Shown: positions 44,932 through 53,758 of the stretch, piece by piece
Layout: each line of letters begins with the position of its first letter
Position numbering within the stretch: the first letter of the stretch is position 1
From: Flammeovirga pectinis
Lineage (GTDB): Bacteria > Bacteroidota > Bacteroidia > Cytophagales > Flammeovirgaceae
Assembly: GCF_003970675.1 (NCBI RefSeq)
Contig: NZ_CP034562.1
Location: 1,612,001 to 1,676,000, forward strand
Length of the DNA stretch: 64,000 nucleotides
Direction of reading: 5' to 3'
The notes under the pieces: model-generated
The model's database searches: none
The model's input: the letters and a program-made list of their open reading frames with translations, nothing else
Told to the model about the DNA's origin: nothing
Made by a program: the position numbers and the translations under genes

Positions 44932-45963
44932 TTAAAAAATATCATTGTAAATATTTTTCAGAATCTCTTTTGCAACATGAGGCCTATAATGCGAATTTTC
45001 GTAATAATTTTTGTAGTCATTAGTAAATTTATTTATTCCAGAAAAATCGTAAATATTTTCATCACCGAATAATTGATTTAAAAATTTCAAATCAATTGAA
45101 TTTAATTTCAATTGATCATAAAGTGGATTTATAATTATTTTTAGGTTTGTATTATGCTTTTTTGTTATAGTAGCAATATTTGATAGAAGCTCTTTCTGAG
45201 GATTAAAAATGCATTGTGGTGAAATTTCTTCGATTTTAGAATTTCTTTTATAAAAAGGTTTCATTCTTTCATGAGTATAGTATTTACCCTCACTAATAAG
45301 TTTTTCAAATTTATCAAACCTTAACTCATTTGTTATTGGGTCATAATTTCTTTCTCTATTATCTAATAGGAAACCACTTTTCATATACGATTTAAAGTGA
45401 TTTGTTATTTTGTAATCAAGAAATGCATATAGAAATTTTGGAGAAGAAAATGCTTTAATAAAAGTGAAATGAAATTTTAATAGGTTCGAATTGTTGACAA
45501 GTGGAGGAGATATTATTCTTAGATGACTATCATTAGGTCCAACTTGTGTTAATGTTGAATAATCAAGGACTAAAATTATGTTTTTTAATTTATTGTTAGC
45601 TTTATCAATAAACTGAATTTTTTTTTCTAAAGCCCATAATCCCTCACCTGACGCGTCAAAATGAAAACATTTGTCGTTTTCATCAATATATTTTTTCCAA
45701 TCAGAAATTTGATAAAATATTGATCTAGAATTTCCAAAAATAAAAGAATTATAATTGTAATATTTATTACCTTTTATAAAGGTAGTTGTACTTACATAAT
45801 CTTTGTTTAATGTAACATTTACTTTCGTTTTTGCATCTAGTAAGACATCATAGTCATAAATGACTTTAAAAGGGTCAAGATAAGTGTATAAAATCAATAT
45901 ACAACAAATAATGATTGCTCCAGGAATTGAAAAACGCAAACAGTTACTTAGAAATTTATCCAT
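44932..45963 (-). CDS. Membrane-anchored SGNH-like partner of MBOAT acyltransferase
   Basis: In this 343-residue protein one N-terminal transmembrane helix (about 12-28) precedes an extracytoplasmic domain. FIFGNSRSI (about 75-83, Ser79) resembles the block I of DltD/AlgJ/AlgX-type SGNH enzymes, HFDASGEGL could be block II or III, and the end DFSG, then ENSHYRPHVAKEIL, supplies a His near the C-terminus. It lies 3 bp downstream of an MBOAT gene, the usual pairing for glycan O-acetylation machines in which MBOAT passes the acyl group through the membrane and an SGNH protein attaches it. Confidence 0.68.
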   Translation of the reverse strand: MDKFLSNCLRFSIPGAIIICCILILYTYLDPFKVIYDYDVLLDAKTKVNVTLNKDYVSTTTFIKGNKYYNYNSFIFGNSRSIFYQISDWKKYIDENDKCFHFDASGEGLWALEKKIQFIDKANNKLKNIILVLDYSTLTQVGPNDSHLRIISPPLVNNSNLLKFHFTFIKAFSSPKFLYAFLDYKITNHFKSYMKSGFLLDNRERNYDPITNELRFDKFEKLISEGKYYTHERMKPFYKRNSKIEEISPQCIFNPQKELLSNIATITKKHNTNLKIIINPLYDQLKLNSIDLKFLNQLFGDENIYDFSGINKFTNDYKNYYENSHYRPHVAKEILKNIYNDIF

Positions 45964-45966
45964 GAA

Positions 45967-47415
45967 TTAAAATTGAAAATAAATAAATTGCTGATCATTG
46001 CCACTATAAATACAAATTAAAACAATGATGCAATAGTAAAATATATATTTATAAATTCTTCTAACTTTTATAAGTGATTGTCTAGGGCTTTTAGATAACC
46101 ACTCAGTTAAAAGAAAAAATAGTATTATTAAAGAGAATTTTTTCGGTAAAATATGGTTTCCATTTTCTTCAATAACATAAGGCATCCCAAAATCAGAAAG
46201 CGTAAAAATACCTGAAACATACTCAAAAGCAACCCCAATACTCTCCGCCCTAAAAAATACCCAAGCAATCACTACTAAAAAGTAAGTGCTACCCATTTGA
46301 AGTAATTCTTTAAAGTTAGGAAGTAAACGGTCTTTTGCAACAATGTCTATATTACTTCTATTTTTATTCGTTAAAAGTAAGGGAAGAAAATAAATGGCAT
46401 GTAAAGCACCCCAAGCAATAAAGGTCCAGTTGGCACCATGCCAAAAGCCACTCACCAAGAAAATGATAAAGGTATTTCGAACTTTCATCCAAGTGCCACC
46501 TCTACTACCACCTAATGGAATATAAAGATAATCTCTGAACCATGTTGAAAGTGAAATGTGCCAACGTCTCCAAAATTCTGCTATATCTCTTGAAAAATAT
46601 GGGAAAGCAAAGTTTTGCATTAAATCGAAACCAAATAGCCTTGCTGTACCAATTGCAATATCAGAATACCCAGAGAAATCACCATAAATCTGGAAGCTGA
46701 AAAATATAGCTCCTAAAAGTAGAGAACTACCGTTATAATCTTCGTGATTATTGAAAACAAGATTGGCATAATAAGCACAGTTATCAGCAATGACTACCTT
46801 TTTGAAAAGTCCCCACAGTATTTGACGCATTCCGTCAACAGCAAGAGCATAATCAAAATAGCGTTTCTTTTGAAATTGAGGTAATAGGTGTGTTGCTCTT
46901 TCAATAGGTCCTGCAACCAATTGAGGGAAGAAACTCACAAAAGCAAAGAAGTCTACTACATTATGAGTAGGTTCAAGCTTTCTATTATAGACATCAATGG
47001 TATAACTTAAGGTTTGAAAAGTATAAAAACTGATGCCAACAGGAAGTACAATATTTAATCGGTCTACTTGAAGAGGTGACCCTAGTAAGGTAAAAGCATC
47101 CGCAAAGCTTTCAGCGAAAAAGTTGAAGTATTTAAAAAAGCCTAGAAACCCAAGGTTAATGGCTAAACTTAAATACAAGAGGTATTTTCTTTTTTGTTGA
47201 TTGGTTACTTTTCCTAGTTGCTTACCGATAGAAAAGTCTACGAAAGAACTAAAAGCAATTAAACTTAAAAATCGCCAATCCCACCAACCATAAAAGATAT
47301 AGCTGGCAATTAAAAGGAGAATATTTTGTTGCCTAATGTTATCTTTTGTAACAAACCAATACAGTATAAATACGATTGGTAGAAAGATGGCAAACTCAAT
47401 AGAATTAAAAAGCAT
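45967..47415 (-). CDS. MBOAT O-acyltransferase (AlgI/DltB-like)
   Basis: This 482-residue inner-membrane protein has about eleven helices. Family signatures: NIVLPVGISFYTFQTLSY (about 121-138), FFPQLVAGPIERA, FWRRWHISLSTWFRDYLYIP with His286, and VSGFWHGANWTF with the invariant catalytic His326. It channels acyl groups, normally acetyl, to the outside for modification of a surface polysaccharide. The SGNH-like partner follows 3 bp downstream. A candidate -7 element TATATTTG lies at 47474-47481 on the reverse strand, 59 bp before the start. Confidence 0.93.
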   Translation of the reverse strand: MLFNSIEFAIFLPIVFILYWFVTKDNIRQQNILLLIASYIFYGWWDWRFLSLIAFSSFVDFSIGKQLGKVTNQQKRKYLLYLSLAINLGFLGFFKYFNFFAESFADAFTLLGSPLQVDRLNIVLPVGISFYTFQTLSYTIDVYNRKLEPTHNVVDFFAFVSFFPQLVAGPIERATHLLPQFQKKRYFDYALAVDGMRQILWGLFKKVVIADNCAYYANLVFNNHEDYNGSSLLLGAIFFSFQIYGDFSGYSDIAIGTARLFGFDLMQNFAFPYFSRDIAEFWRRWHISLSTWFRDYLYIPLGGSRGGTWMKVRNTFIIFLVSGFWHGANWTFIAWGALHAIYFLPLLLTNKNRSNIDIVAKDRLLPNFKELLQMGSTYFLVVIAWVFFRAESIGVAFEYVSGIFTLSDFGMPYVIEENGNHILPKKFSLIILFFLLTEWLSKSPRQSLIKVRRIYKYIFYYCIIVLICIYSGNDQQFIYFQF

Positions 47416-47799
47416 GAATGCTAAATCAAAAAGTAAAAGTTTGTTCTAAAAAATCTGATTATAAATCTAGCTTCAAATATACTCAACCAATTTATTTTTT
47501 CTTCATTTCACCACGAACTAATCATTAATATTTCCTCACCAATAATAAGTATCCATTTAGACAATTGCCTTCTTACTTTCAGGGTTAGTCCAATTATATA
47601 CCTTTATGTATCATTTCAATATAAGTGTGTACAATTATTTCTAAAAAATCGTGAGCAAATGCGAAAATGATGGTTTGATAAAAATTGTTCAAAAAAATAA
47701 CCTCAGAGGAGGTTTTATGAAGTACAATTAGTGTGTTTTTGTTACGGAAGAGTGCCTTTAATAAGGGCTAATATTGAAGAATTTACATTTAGGGCATAA
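47416..47799. other. Noncoding gap between MBOAT gene and unknown ORF
   Basis: It holds the candidate MBOAT -7 element (47474-47481, reverse strand) and a small terminator-like hairpin at 47691-47716. No gene or repeat was recognised. Confidence 0.55.
47691..47716 (-). terminator. Terminator-like hairpin after the unknown 161-codon ORF
   Basis: AACCTC and GAGGTT (47699-47704 with 47709-47714, 4-nt loop) are followed on the reverse strand by ATTTTTTT. It sits about 85 bp past the stop codon of the reverse-strand ORF at 47800 and supports transcription of that ORF. Confidence 0.5.
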
Positions 47800-48285
47800 T
47801 TAACTGGCCTGATGAATTTTTGTGGTCTCAGTAACTGTAAATGATGTACGCTTAATATGTCTGTCTTGAGAAGGAGCGTTATTTGTAATTAAGGTAATGT
47901 TTTGTTTTTTCTGGTTTCTAATATGTTGAATTAGAAGCTCAAATAGGAGGTAATCGTTTTTAAAGTGGTACGTTTTTTCTAGTAGAATACGAAGCTTGTA
48001 GAAGTAGATGCGGTGTTTGAACATCTTACTTCTTTTAAGGTAATATCTCCAGACAGATTTATCGTCGCTTTGCCATTTAATTCGTCTGCGGTCAGCAAAT
48101 AAGGTGTAAGGATTTTTTCTTCTGATACTGAAGGCTCTTTTACGTTTTGTAGCTCCGCCAATATACTTCTTTCTTACAAGGTATAACTTTTGGGCATGTG
48201 CTGCAGTGTAGCCTTTTTCTTCAATGCCGTTTGATGGTGCTTGTTGTGTTGGAAATTGGTATTTCTTGTAGGGATGTTTTACCAA
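47800..48285 (-). CDS. Unknown basic protein whose 5' end lies in the repeat array
   Basis: I do not recognise this 161-codon ORF. Its product would be strongly basic (KRKRAFSIRRK, RRRIKW, LKRSKMFKHRIYFYKLR) with a Thr/Ser-rich tail and no signal peptide. The open frame begins at TTG, inside the first hairpin-ended repeat, and the first 25 codons (KKYQFPT, then SNGIEEK) are the reverse reading of the repeat spacer; a diverged copy at 53533-53742 gives a similar peptide (QKYQFPT, PPNGIKDK). A terminator-like hairpin follows. It may be a real lineage-specific gene that has acquired a repeat-derived start, or a chance frame. Confidence 0.35.
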   Translation of the reverse strand: MVKHPYKKYQFPTQQAPSNGIEEKGYTAAHAQKLYLVRKKYIGGATKRKRAFSIRRKNPYTLFADRRRIKWQSDDKSVWRYYLKRSKMFKHRIYFYKLRILLEKTYHFKNDYLLFELLIQHIRNQKKQNITLITNNAPSQDRHIKRTSFTVTETTKIHQAS

Positions 48286-49815
48286 AAAACGTCCATCTCA
48301 ATTGAAAAGATGTGGTAGGTGGTTATTCATAAAAACTTTCTGAAATCGATTATATCATCAGTTTACGCTTTTAATTTTGTGTAAGAAATGTAAATTATTG
48401 ATAGGACGTTTTACTAAAACGTCTCTACATCCTGAAACATTGAATTACTCTTGTCGATTTCACTTTATAAATTTTTGATGCTTTTTTCTTTAATACCGTT
48501 TGGTGGTGCTTGTCATGTTGGAAATTGATATTTTCTGTAGGGACTTTTTACCAAAAAACGTCCATCTCAATTGAAAAGATGTAGTAGGAGGGTTATTCAT
48601 AAAAACCTTTTAAAATCGATTATGCCATCAGTTTACGCTTTCAATTTTGAGTATGAAATGTAACCTATTGATAGGACGTTTTAGTAAAACGTCCCTACAT
48701 CCTGAAACATTGAATTACTCTAATCGATTTCACTTTATAAATTTTTGACGCTTTTTTCTTTAATACCGTTTGGTGGTACTTTTTGTGCAGGAAATTGATA
48801 TTTTCTGTAGGGACTTTACCAAAAAACGTCCATCTCAATTGAAAAAATGTAGTAGATGGTTATTCATAAAAACTTTTTGAAATCGATTATTTCATCAGTT
48901 CATGTTTTCAATTTTGGGTAAGAAATGTAAACTATTGATAGGACGTTTTACCAAAAAACGTCCATTTCAATTGAAAAGATATAGTAGGTGGTTATTCATA
49001 AAAACCTTTTGAAATCGATTATTTCATCAGTTCATGTTTTCAATTTTGTGTAAGAAATGTAAACTATTGATAGGACGTTTTAGTAAAACGTCCCTACATC
49101 CTGAAACATTGAATTACTCTAATCGATTTCACTTTATAAATTTTTGACGCTTTTTTCTTTAATACCGTTTGGTGGTACTTTTTGTGCAGGAAATTGATGT
49201 TTTATGTAGGGATTTTTTACCAAAAAACGTCCATTTCAATTGAAAAGATATAGTAGGTGGTCATTCATAAAAACCTTTTGAAATCGATGATGTCATCAGT
49301 TCATGCTTTTACTTTTGGGAAAGAAATGTAAATTATTGATAGGACGTTTAAGTAAAACGTCCCTACACCTTGAAACATTGAATTACTCTTGCAGTTTCAC
49401 TTTATAAATTTTTGATGCTTTTTTCTTTAATACTGTTTTATGGTACTTGTTGTGTTTGAAATTGATAATTTCTGTAGGGATGTTTTACCAAAAAACGTCC
49501 CTCTCAATTGAAAGGATGTAGTAGATGGTTATTCATAAAAACCTCTGGAAATCGATTATGTCATCAGTTCATGCTTTTACTTTTGGGTGAGAAATGTAAA
49601 TTATTGACAGGACGTTTTAGTATAACGTCCCTACACCGTGAAACATTGAATTACTCTTGTCAATTTCACTTCATAAATTTTTGACGCTTTTTTCTTCAAG
49701 GACTTTTTACCAAAAAACGTCCATCTCAATTGAAAGGATGTAGTAGGGGGTTATTCATAAAAAACTTTTGAAATCAATTATATCATCAGCCCATGGTTTC
49801 AACTGTGGGTGACGT
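48268..49815. repeat. Array of hairpin-ended 161-bp repeats with 269-bp period
   Basis: About seven related units: 48268-48428, 48537-48698, 48807-48940 (joined directly to the next), 48940-49097, 49206-49366, 49474-49634 and a truncated last one from 49699. A full unit starts with GTAGGGAnGTTTTACC and ends with AGTAAAACGTCCCTAC, so its ends are inverted repeats; each end is also a hairpin by itself (GGACGTTTT against AAAACGTCC). Units are separated by a conserved 108-bp spacer containing TTTATAAATTTTTGACGC and CCGTTTGGTGGT. The long inner parts are shared too, so this is not a CRISPR. No transposase is present. The stretch up to the TPR gene at 49902 holds nothing else. Confidence 0.88.
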
Positions 49816-49901
49816 TGGTAATTAACGAATAAGTTTCCGAAACTAATTCTAAACTTGTACCTTCATAATCTGAAATTTTGAATACTTAAGAAGGATATAT
49901 T

Positions 49902-50240
49902 TTGAATAAAGATAGATTAAATCAGCTTTTTGATTTTTATAAGGAGGATCCTAAGGATGCGTTTGTGATATATGGTTTGGCAACCGAATATGCTTCTGAT
50001 GAAAATTGGGAGGAGGCATTGAAATACTATGAAATTTTGCTTACTGAGCATGAGGAATATACTGGAACGTATTACCATGCAGCATTTGCGTATGCAGAAA
50101 ATGGACAAGCTGATTTGGCGGAAGCAACTTATAAAAAAGGGATTGAGGTTTGTGCTCGGGTAAAGGATGCTCATGCGTTAAAAGAGTTGAAAGCTGCGTA
50201 TATGAATTTCCAAATGGAGGATGACGATGAAGAATGGTAG
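49902..50240 (+). CDS. Small TPR protein
   Basis: This 112-residue cytosolic protein carries about two tetratricopeptide repeats (DAFVIYGLATEYASDENWEEALKYYEILL, quoted in parts: YGLATEYA, WEEALKYYE; then YYHAAFAYAENGQADLAEATYKKGIE, in parts) and an acidic C-terminus. The frame opens at TTG 49902 with AAGAAGGAT eight bases upstream; no ATG precedes the conserved-looking N-terminus, so TTG is the likely start. It probably mediates protein contacts; its partner is unknown. It overlaps xseA by about 20 bp and so heads the exonuclease VII operon. A weak -7-like TAAACTTG is at 49850-49857. Confidence 0.82.
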   Translation: MNKDRLNQLFDFYKEDPKDAFVIYGLATEYASDENWEEALKYYEILLTEHEEYTGTYYHAAFAYAENGQADLAEATYKKGIEVCARVKDAHALKELKAAYMNFQMEDDDEEW

Positions 50241-51609
50241 AATTATTTTTTCGTTAGGTCAGCTAAATAAAAGTATACAGAATCACTTTACTAAAGTAGC
50301 TGGTCCGTATTGGATTAAAGCTGAAGTTGCACAACTTACTTATAGTGGAGGACATGCTTACCTTGATTTAGTGGAGAAGAAAAATAATCTGATTATTGCC
50401 AAATCAAGGGCGAATATATGGGCTAGTGAGCTTGATATTTTTAAGCACCGTCTAAAGGGTGTTTTTAATGAGGTGGTAAAAGAAGGTTCTAACGTATTAA
50501 TAGAAGCTGAGGTGGAATTTCATATGGTGTATGGAATGTCTATTCGAATAGTAGATATTGATGCCTCTTATAGTATTGGTGAGCTAGAGCGAATTCGGAA
50601 AGAAGCCATTGATAAATTGGTCAAAGAAGGAGCGATGGACTGGCAAAAAGAACTGTCATTGCCTTATGTACCCCAACGGTTAGCGATTGTATCTTCTAAG
50701 ACTGCTGCTGGTTATGAAGACTTTATCCATCAATTACAAAATAATAAATTCAACTACCATTTTGATTTTAAGTTGTTTAATTCATCTGTGCAAGGAGATA
50801 ATGCGGTACATTCTTTAGTGAAGCAATTAAAGTTGATTGAATTAACTAGTGAGGAATTTGATGCTGTTGTGATTATTAGAGGGGGTGGAGCGAAGACCGA
50901 TTTAGGTGCTTTTGATAACTATGAAATTGGAAAGGCAATTGCTGCGTTAAGTTTACCAGTACTTACAGGAATTGGGCACGAAAGAGACCAGACGATAGCA
51001 GATATGGTGGCACATCAATCTTTTAAAACACCCACTGCTGTAGGTGCTTTTTTAGTAGAAGCTTTGTTTACTTATGATCAGAATATTACAATTTCTTTTG
51101 ATACAATAGCAGAGGAAATCATGTACTTAGTAGAAGAGCAGAAGAGAGATTTACGTTATTATACTACGAAAACATTACCAAGTTTTTTAACTATTATCCA
51201 TCAGCATTCCCATCAGTTAGACAATAAAGCTTATCAATTTAAAAATAGCTTTCGTGGCATCATAAAGAAAGAAACACATCAACTTGAATTAGTAGAAGCT
51301 ACTTATAAAGGTTTACCCAATCAGTTATTGAAGCAAGATTTTAAGTTACAACAACGATTATCGTCTTTAAAGACTAGTTTTAAGCACTATCTTCAGAAAG
51401 AACAACACCAACTAACTATAACTGCATTAAAAGTTGATGCAAAAGACCCAGAGAAAATACTAGAGAAAGGGTACTCTATGACTACAATCAATGATAAATT
51501 GATTACTAACCAGAAAATAGAAGAAGGAGATAGTGTAAAAACAATCAGCCAAAAGGTAATTATTGAGAGTATTGTTAAGAAAGTTACAAAAAAAGGCAGA
51601 AAAGAATGA
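50221..51609 (+). CDS. xseA: Exodeoxyribonuclease VII large subunit
   Basis: The 462-residue catalytic subunit of exonuclease VII degrades single-stranded DNA in repair and recombination. The N-terminal OB-fold (about 8-105; FSLGQLNKSI, YWIKAEVAQLTYSGGHAYLDL in parts) is followed by the catalytic domain with RLAIVSSKTAAGYEDF, VVIIRGGGAKTDLGAFDNYEI (in parts), TGIGHERDQTIADMVAH and KTPTAVGAFL, then a long coiled-coil arm (about 280-420) and an ILEKGYSM end. It starts at ATG 50221, or ATG 50227 six bases later. xseB follows 42 bp downstream. Confidence 0.95.
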   Translation: MTMKNGRIIFSLGQLNKSIQNHFTKVAGPYWIKAEVAQLTYSGGHAYLDLVEKKNNLIIAKSRANIWASELDIFKHRLKGVFNEVVKEGSNVLIEAEVEFHMVYGMSIRIVDIDASYSIGELERIRKEAIDKLVKEGAMDWQKELSLPYVPQRLAIVSSKTAAGYEDFIHQLQNNKFNYHFDFKLFNSSVQGDNAVHSLVKQLKLIELTSEEFDAVVIIRGGGAKTDLGAFDNYEIGKAIAALSLPVLTGIGHERDQTIADMVAHQSFKTPTAVGAFLVEALFTYDQNITISFDTIAEEIMYLVEEQKRDLRYYTTKTLPSFLTIIHQHSHQLDNKAYQFKNSFRGIIKKETHQLELVEATYKGLPNQLLKQDFKLQQRLSSLKTSFKHYLQKEQHQLTITALKVDAKDPEKILEKGYSMTTINDKLITNQKIEEGDSVKTISQKVIIESIVKKVTKKGRKE

Positions 51610-51651
51610 ATTGGGTTTTAAATTGCGAACCAAAGAAAATTTAGAGAAATA

Positions 51652-51855
51652 ATGCCAAAGAAAGAAGAGCAGTTAACATACGAATCAGCCTTAGAAGAAT
51701 TGCAAAATATTCAAGAGCAACTCGATAACGAAGAGGTGGCTATTGATGATCTTTCAAAATTAGCACAAAGAGCAAAGTTCCTTGTCAATTGGTGTAGAAA
51801 TAAGCTGCAAGGTATTGATAAAGAATTATCTGATATTTTTACGGAGGAGGACTAA
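51652..51855 (+). CDS. xseB: Exodeoxyribonuclease VII small subunit
   Basis: This 67-residue helical protein wraps the XseA arm. The family pattern is complete: TYESALEELQNIQEQLDNEE (about 9-28), then LAQRAKFLVNWCRNKLQGID. The length is usual for XseB (60-80). It lies 42 bp after xseA and 65 bp before an FtsX-type permease gene on the same strand. Confidence 0.93.
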   Translation: MPKKEEQLTYESALEELQNIQEQLDNEEVAIDDLSKLAQRAKFLVNWCRNKLQGIDKELSDIFTEED

Positions 51856-51920
51856 GTTTTTAATTAAGAATATTTCGGTGAATTCGTTAAAGAATTTCAG
51901 CCGTTTAGAATATAACGTAA

Positions 51921-53159
51921 GTGAAAGAAACATCAAATTTACCTTTATTTATATCCAAGAGATTAAGTCAGCATAGAAACAACTCGTTCACAAAATTGAT
52001 CTCCAAAATAGCCATTGGCAGTGTTGCCTTGGGAGTAGGAGCTTTAATTTTAGCGTTCTCTATTTTTTATGGATTTAAAGAAGGTATAGAAGAAAAATTA
52101 TTTCTTCATGTAGGTCATTTAAACGTAGAAAAGTTTACAATGAACCGTAGTAAAGAGGAGCCTCCTGTTAACATAAATAACTCCGTACTTTACCAAAAAA
52201 GAGACAGTCTTCCTGATATGAAGAACGTATATACTTACGCACATAAATGGGGGTTGTTGAAATCTAACGAAGAAGTTTCTGGTATCCTTATTAAAGGATT
52301 ATCTAAAGATTATAAAGTGGAAAGGTGGGCGTCTCAGATGGTTGATGGGAAATTTCCAAGCCTAGAGGTGGCCAAGAATGGTGCTAAAGAGTTGGTGATT
52401 AGTAAAACAATGGCCACAAAGATGCATTTAAAAGTAGGTGATGAAATAATCATATACTTTATTCAGCAACCGCCTAAAGCCAGAAAAATGAAAGTTTCTG
52501 GGATATACAATACAGGTTTAGAAGATTTTGATGAGCTTGTTGCTTATGGAGATATTAATTTAGTCAGGAGATTAAACAACTGGGGGGATTCTCTTGTTGG
52601 TGGTATTGAAATTATGGCGAATGATTTTGATAATATCGATAACACTGTAGAAAAGATAGATGAGGATTATGTAGATGTGCATCTTTTTATGCGTAGTGTA
52701 AAAGATAAATATGCCCACTTTTTTGATTGGTTTCAGATGTTGTACAATAACGTTTGGATTTTCTTAATTGTGATTGTTAGTGTTGCTATATTTAATGTAG
52801 TTTCTATTATGTTGATACTGATAATGGAACGTACAGCCATGATTGGTACTTTTAAAGCAATGGGGGCATCTAATAATCTTCTTCAAAAAATCTTTATTTA
52901 TGATGGGGTACGAATGGCATTTAAGGGGATAACGATTGGTAATTTAGTTGGTTTAGGCTTTGGCTTCTTACAAAATCAATTTAAAATTATACCATTAGAG
53001 GCTTCTACTTATTATTTGGATTATGTTCCTTTTAGTTTTCATTGGGATGCAATCATTGTTATTAATATCACTGTAATTGTATTAACGTCGCTTAGTTTAT
53101 TAATACCAACATCTATAGTGTTAGGGATCTCACCAATTAAATCGATTAAATTTAATTAG
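51921..53159 (+). CDS. FtsX-family ABC permease (LolC/E-like)
   Basis: In this 412-residue permease one N-terminal helix (about 28-50, KIAIGSVALGVGALILAF) is followed by a periplasmic MacB-like domain (about 52-270) and three C-terminal helices (about 280-305, 325-350, 380-405) with the family signature ERTAMIGTFKAMGASNNLLQKIF (in parts) and a SIVLGISPIKSIKF end. Bacteroidota LolC/E-type proteins look like this and move lipoproteins toward the outer membrane, but no ATPase gene is adjacent, so the substrate is uncertain. It starts at GTG 51921; the conserved N-terminus leaves no nearby ATG. Confidence 0.88.
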   Translation: MKETSNLPLFISKRLSQHRNNSFTKLISKIAIGSVALGVGALILAFSIFYGFKEGIEEKLFLHVGHLNVEKFTMNRSKEEPPVNINNSVLYQKRDSLPDMKNVYTYAHKWGLLKSNEEVSGILIKGLSKDYKVERWASQMVDGKFPSLEVAKNGAKELVISKTMATKMHLKVGDEIIIYFIQQPPKARKMKVSGIYNTGLEDFDELVAYGDINLVRRLNNWGDSLVGGIEIMANDFDNIDNTVEKIDEDYVDVHLFMRSVKDKYAHFFDWFQMLYNNVWIFLIVIVSVAIFNVVSIMLILIMERTAMIGTFKAMGASNNLLQKIFIYDGVRMAFKGITIGNLVGLGFGFLQNQFKIIPLEASTYYLDYVPFSFHWDAIIVINITVIVLTSLSLLIPTSIVLGISPIKSIKFN

Positions 53160-53209
53160 TGTAAGTAAACGTAAAAAAATGTTTTTGTTTAAGGTATTTC
53201 TTGATTTCT

Positions 53210-53336
53210 CTTTATTGGGAAAATAAATTCATCTACCTTTACAGTGGATGGAAAATCATGAGGTATTCACTCCTCGAAATGCAAACCGATTTTTCATCTT
53301 TGAAACCACTTCTTTCCCGGAAGTGGTTTTTTAATT
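53210..53336 (+). ncRNA. Candidate small structured RNA or 3' UTR-derived RNA
   Basis: Three hairpins in a row without an ORF: CATCTAC/GTGGATG (53230-53236 with 53244-53250), GAGG/CCTC (53260-53263 with 53272-53275) and a strong terminator (53303-53329). The arrangement suits a short RNA of about 110 nt, either with its own promoter (no clear -7 element seen) or processed from the permease mRNA. I cannot match it to a named RNA family. Confidence 0.35.
53303..53336 (+). terminator. Rho-independent terminator
   Basis: A perfect 10-bp stem AAACCACTTC / GAAGTGGTTT (53303-53312 with 53320-53329, 7-nt loop) is followed by a T-rich tail. It ends the xse/permease operon or the candidate small RNA. 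Confidence 0.88.
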
Positions 53337-53394
53337 TTTATGCTTCTTCATTTTTTTGATAAATTATTAATTGGTTGCTTTTCATCACCTTGTT

Positions 53395-53660
53395 TCTTCA
53401 TTTTTTCCATTGCTGAAAAAACGAAGCAAAAAAAGCTAGGCTCTGAATTCAAAAGCTAAATTTATTTCGTTCCATCGGAGCAATTCAAACTCGCTTTGCT
53501 CAAACAGTAAATTACTCTAATCGATTCCACTTTCATAAATTCTTGACGCTTTTGTCTTTAATGCCGTTTGGTGGTAATACGTAGTCATTGATCTTTATTC
53601 GTGTTGGAAATTGATATTTTTGTAGGGACGTTTTACCAAAAAACGTCCATCTTGAATGGA
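53395..53660 (+). repeat. Composite repeat, left flank of toxin-antitoxin pair
   Basis: It consists of a family A repeat (53395-53505), the array-type spacer with CTTTCATAAATTCTTGACGC and CCGTTTGGTGGT, and the first hairpin of the 161-bp unit (53631-53650). The part GATACGTAGTCATTGAT-like (seen here as TAATACGTAGTCATTGAT) through GTGTTGGAAATTGAT is shared only with the right flank, not with the array. The reverse frame of 70 codons here is repeat-derived and not called a gene. Confidence 0.8.
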
Positions 53661-53724
53661 ATGGTGAAACATATGCCTTATCATATTGTTTTTTATAACA
53701 ATACAGTGGTAATAAGTTGATTAT

Positions 53725-53755
53725 ATTGTAAATTGTCTTCAATTAGATACATTTG
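53725..53755 (+). promoter_or_regulatory. Candidate promoter of the toxin-antitoxin operon
   Basis: ATTG (53725-53728) is followed after exactly 19 bp by a perfect -7 element TACATTTG (53748-53755). It ends 3 bp before the toxin ATG at 53759, so the message would be leaderless or nearly so. Confidence 0.5.
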
Positions 53756-53758
53756 TTT

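Noticed and set aside
47979-48161. 60-codon frame overlapping the unknown basic ORF
   Set aside because: It is in another frame of the same strand, shorter, and without any supporting signal.
48268-49815. CRISPR-like periodic array
   Set aside because: The repeats are about 161 bp and the spacers are conserved between units, whereas CRISPR has short repeats and unique spacers; no cas genes are present.
48268-49815. Insertion sequence
   Set aside because: No transposase frame is present and no target duplication was seen around the units; only a non-autonomous element remains possible.
53533-53742. Reverse-strand 70-codon frame next to the toxin gene
   Set aside because: It is read through the composite repeat; its only similarity is to the other repeat-derived frame, and it starts in promoter sequence of the toxin operon.
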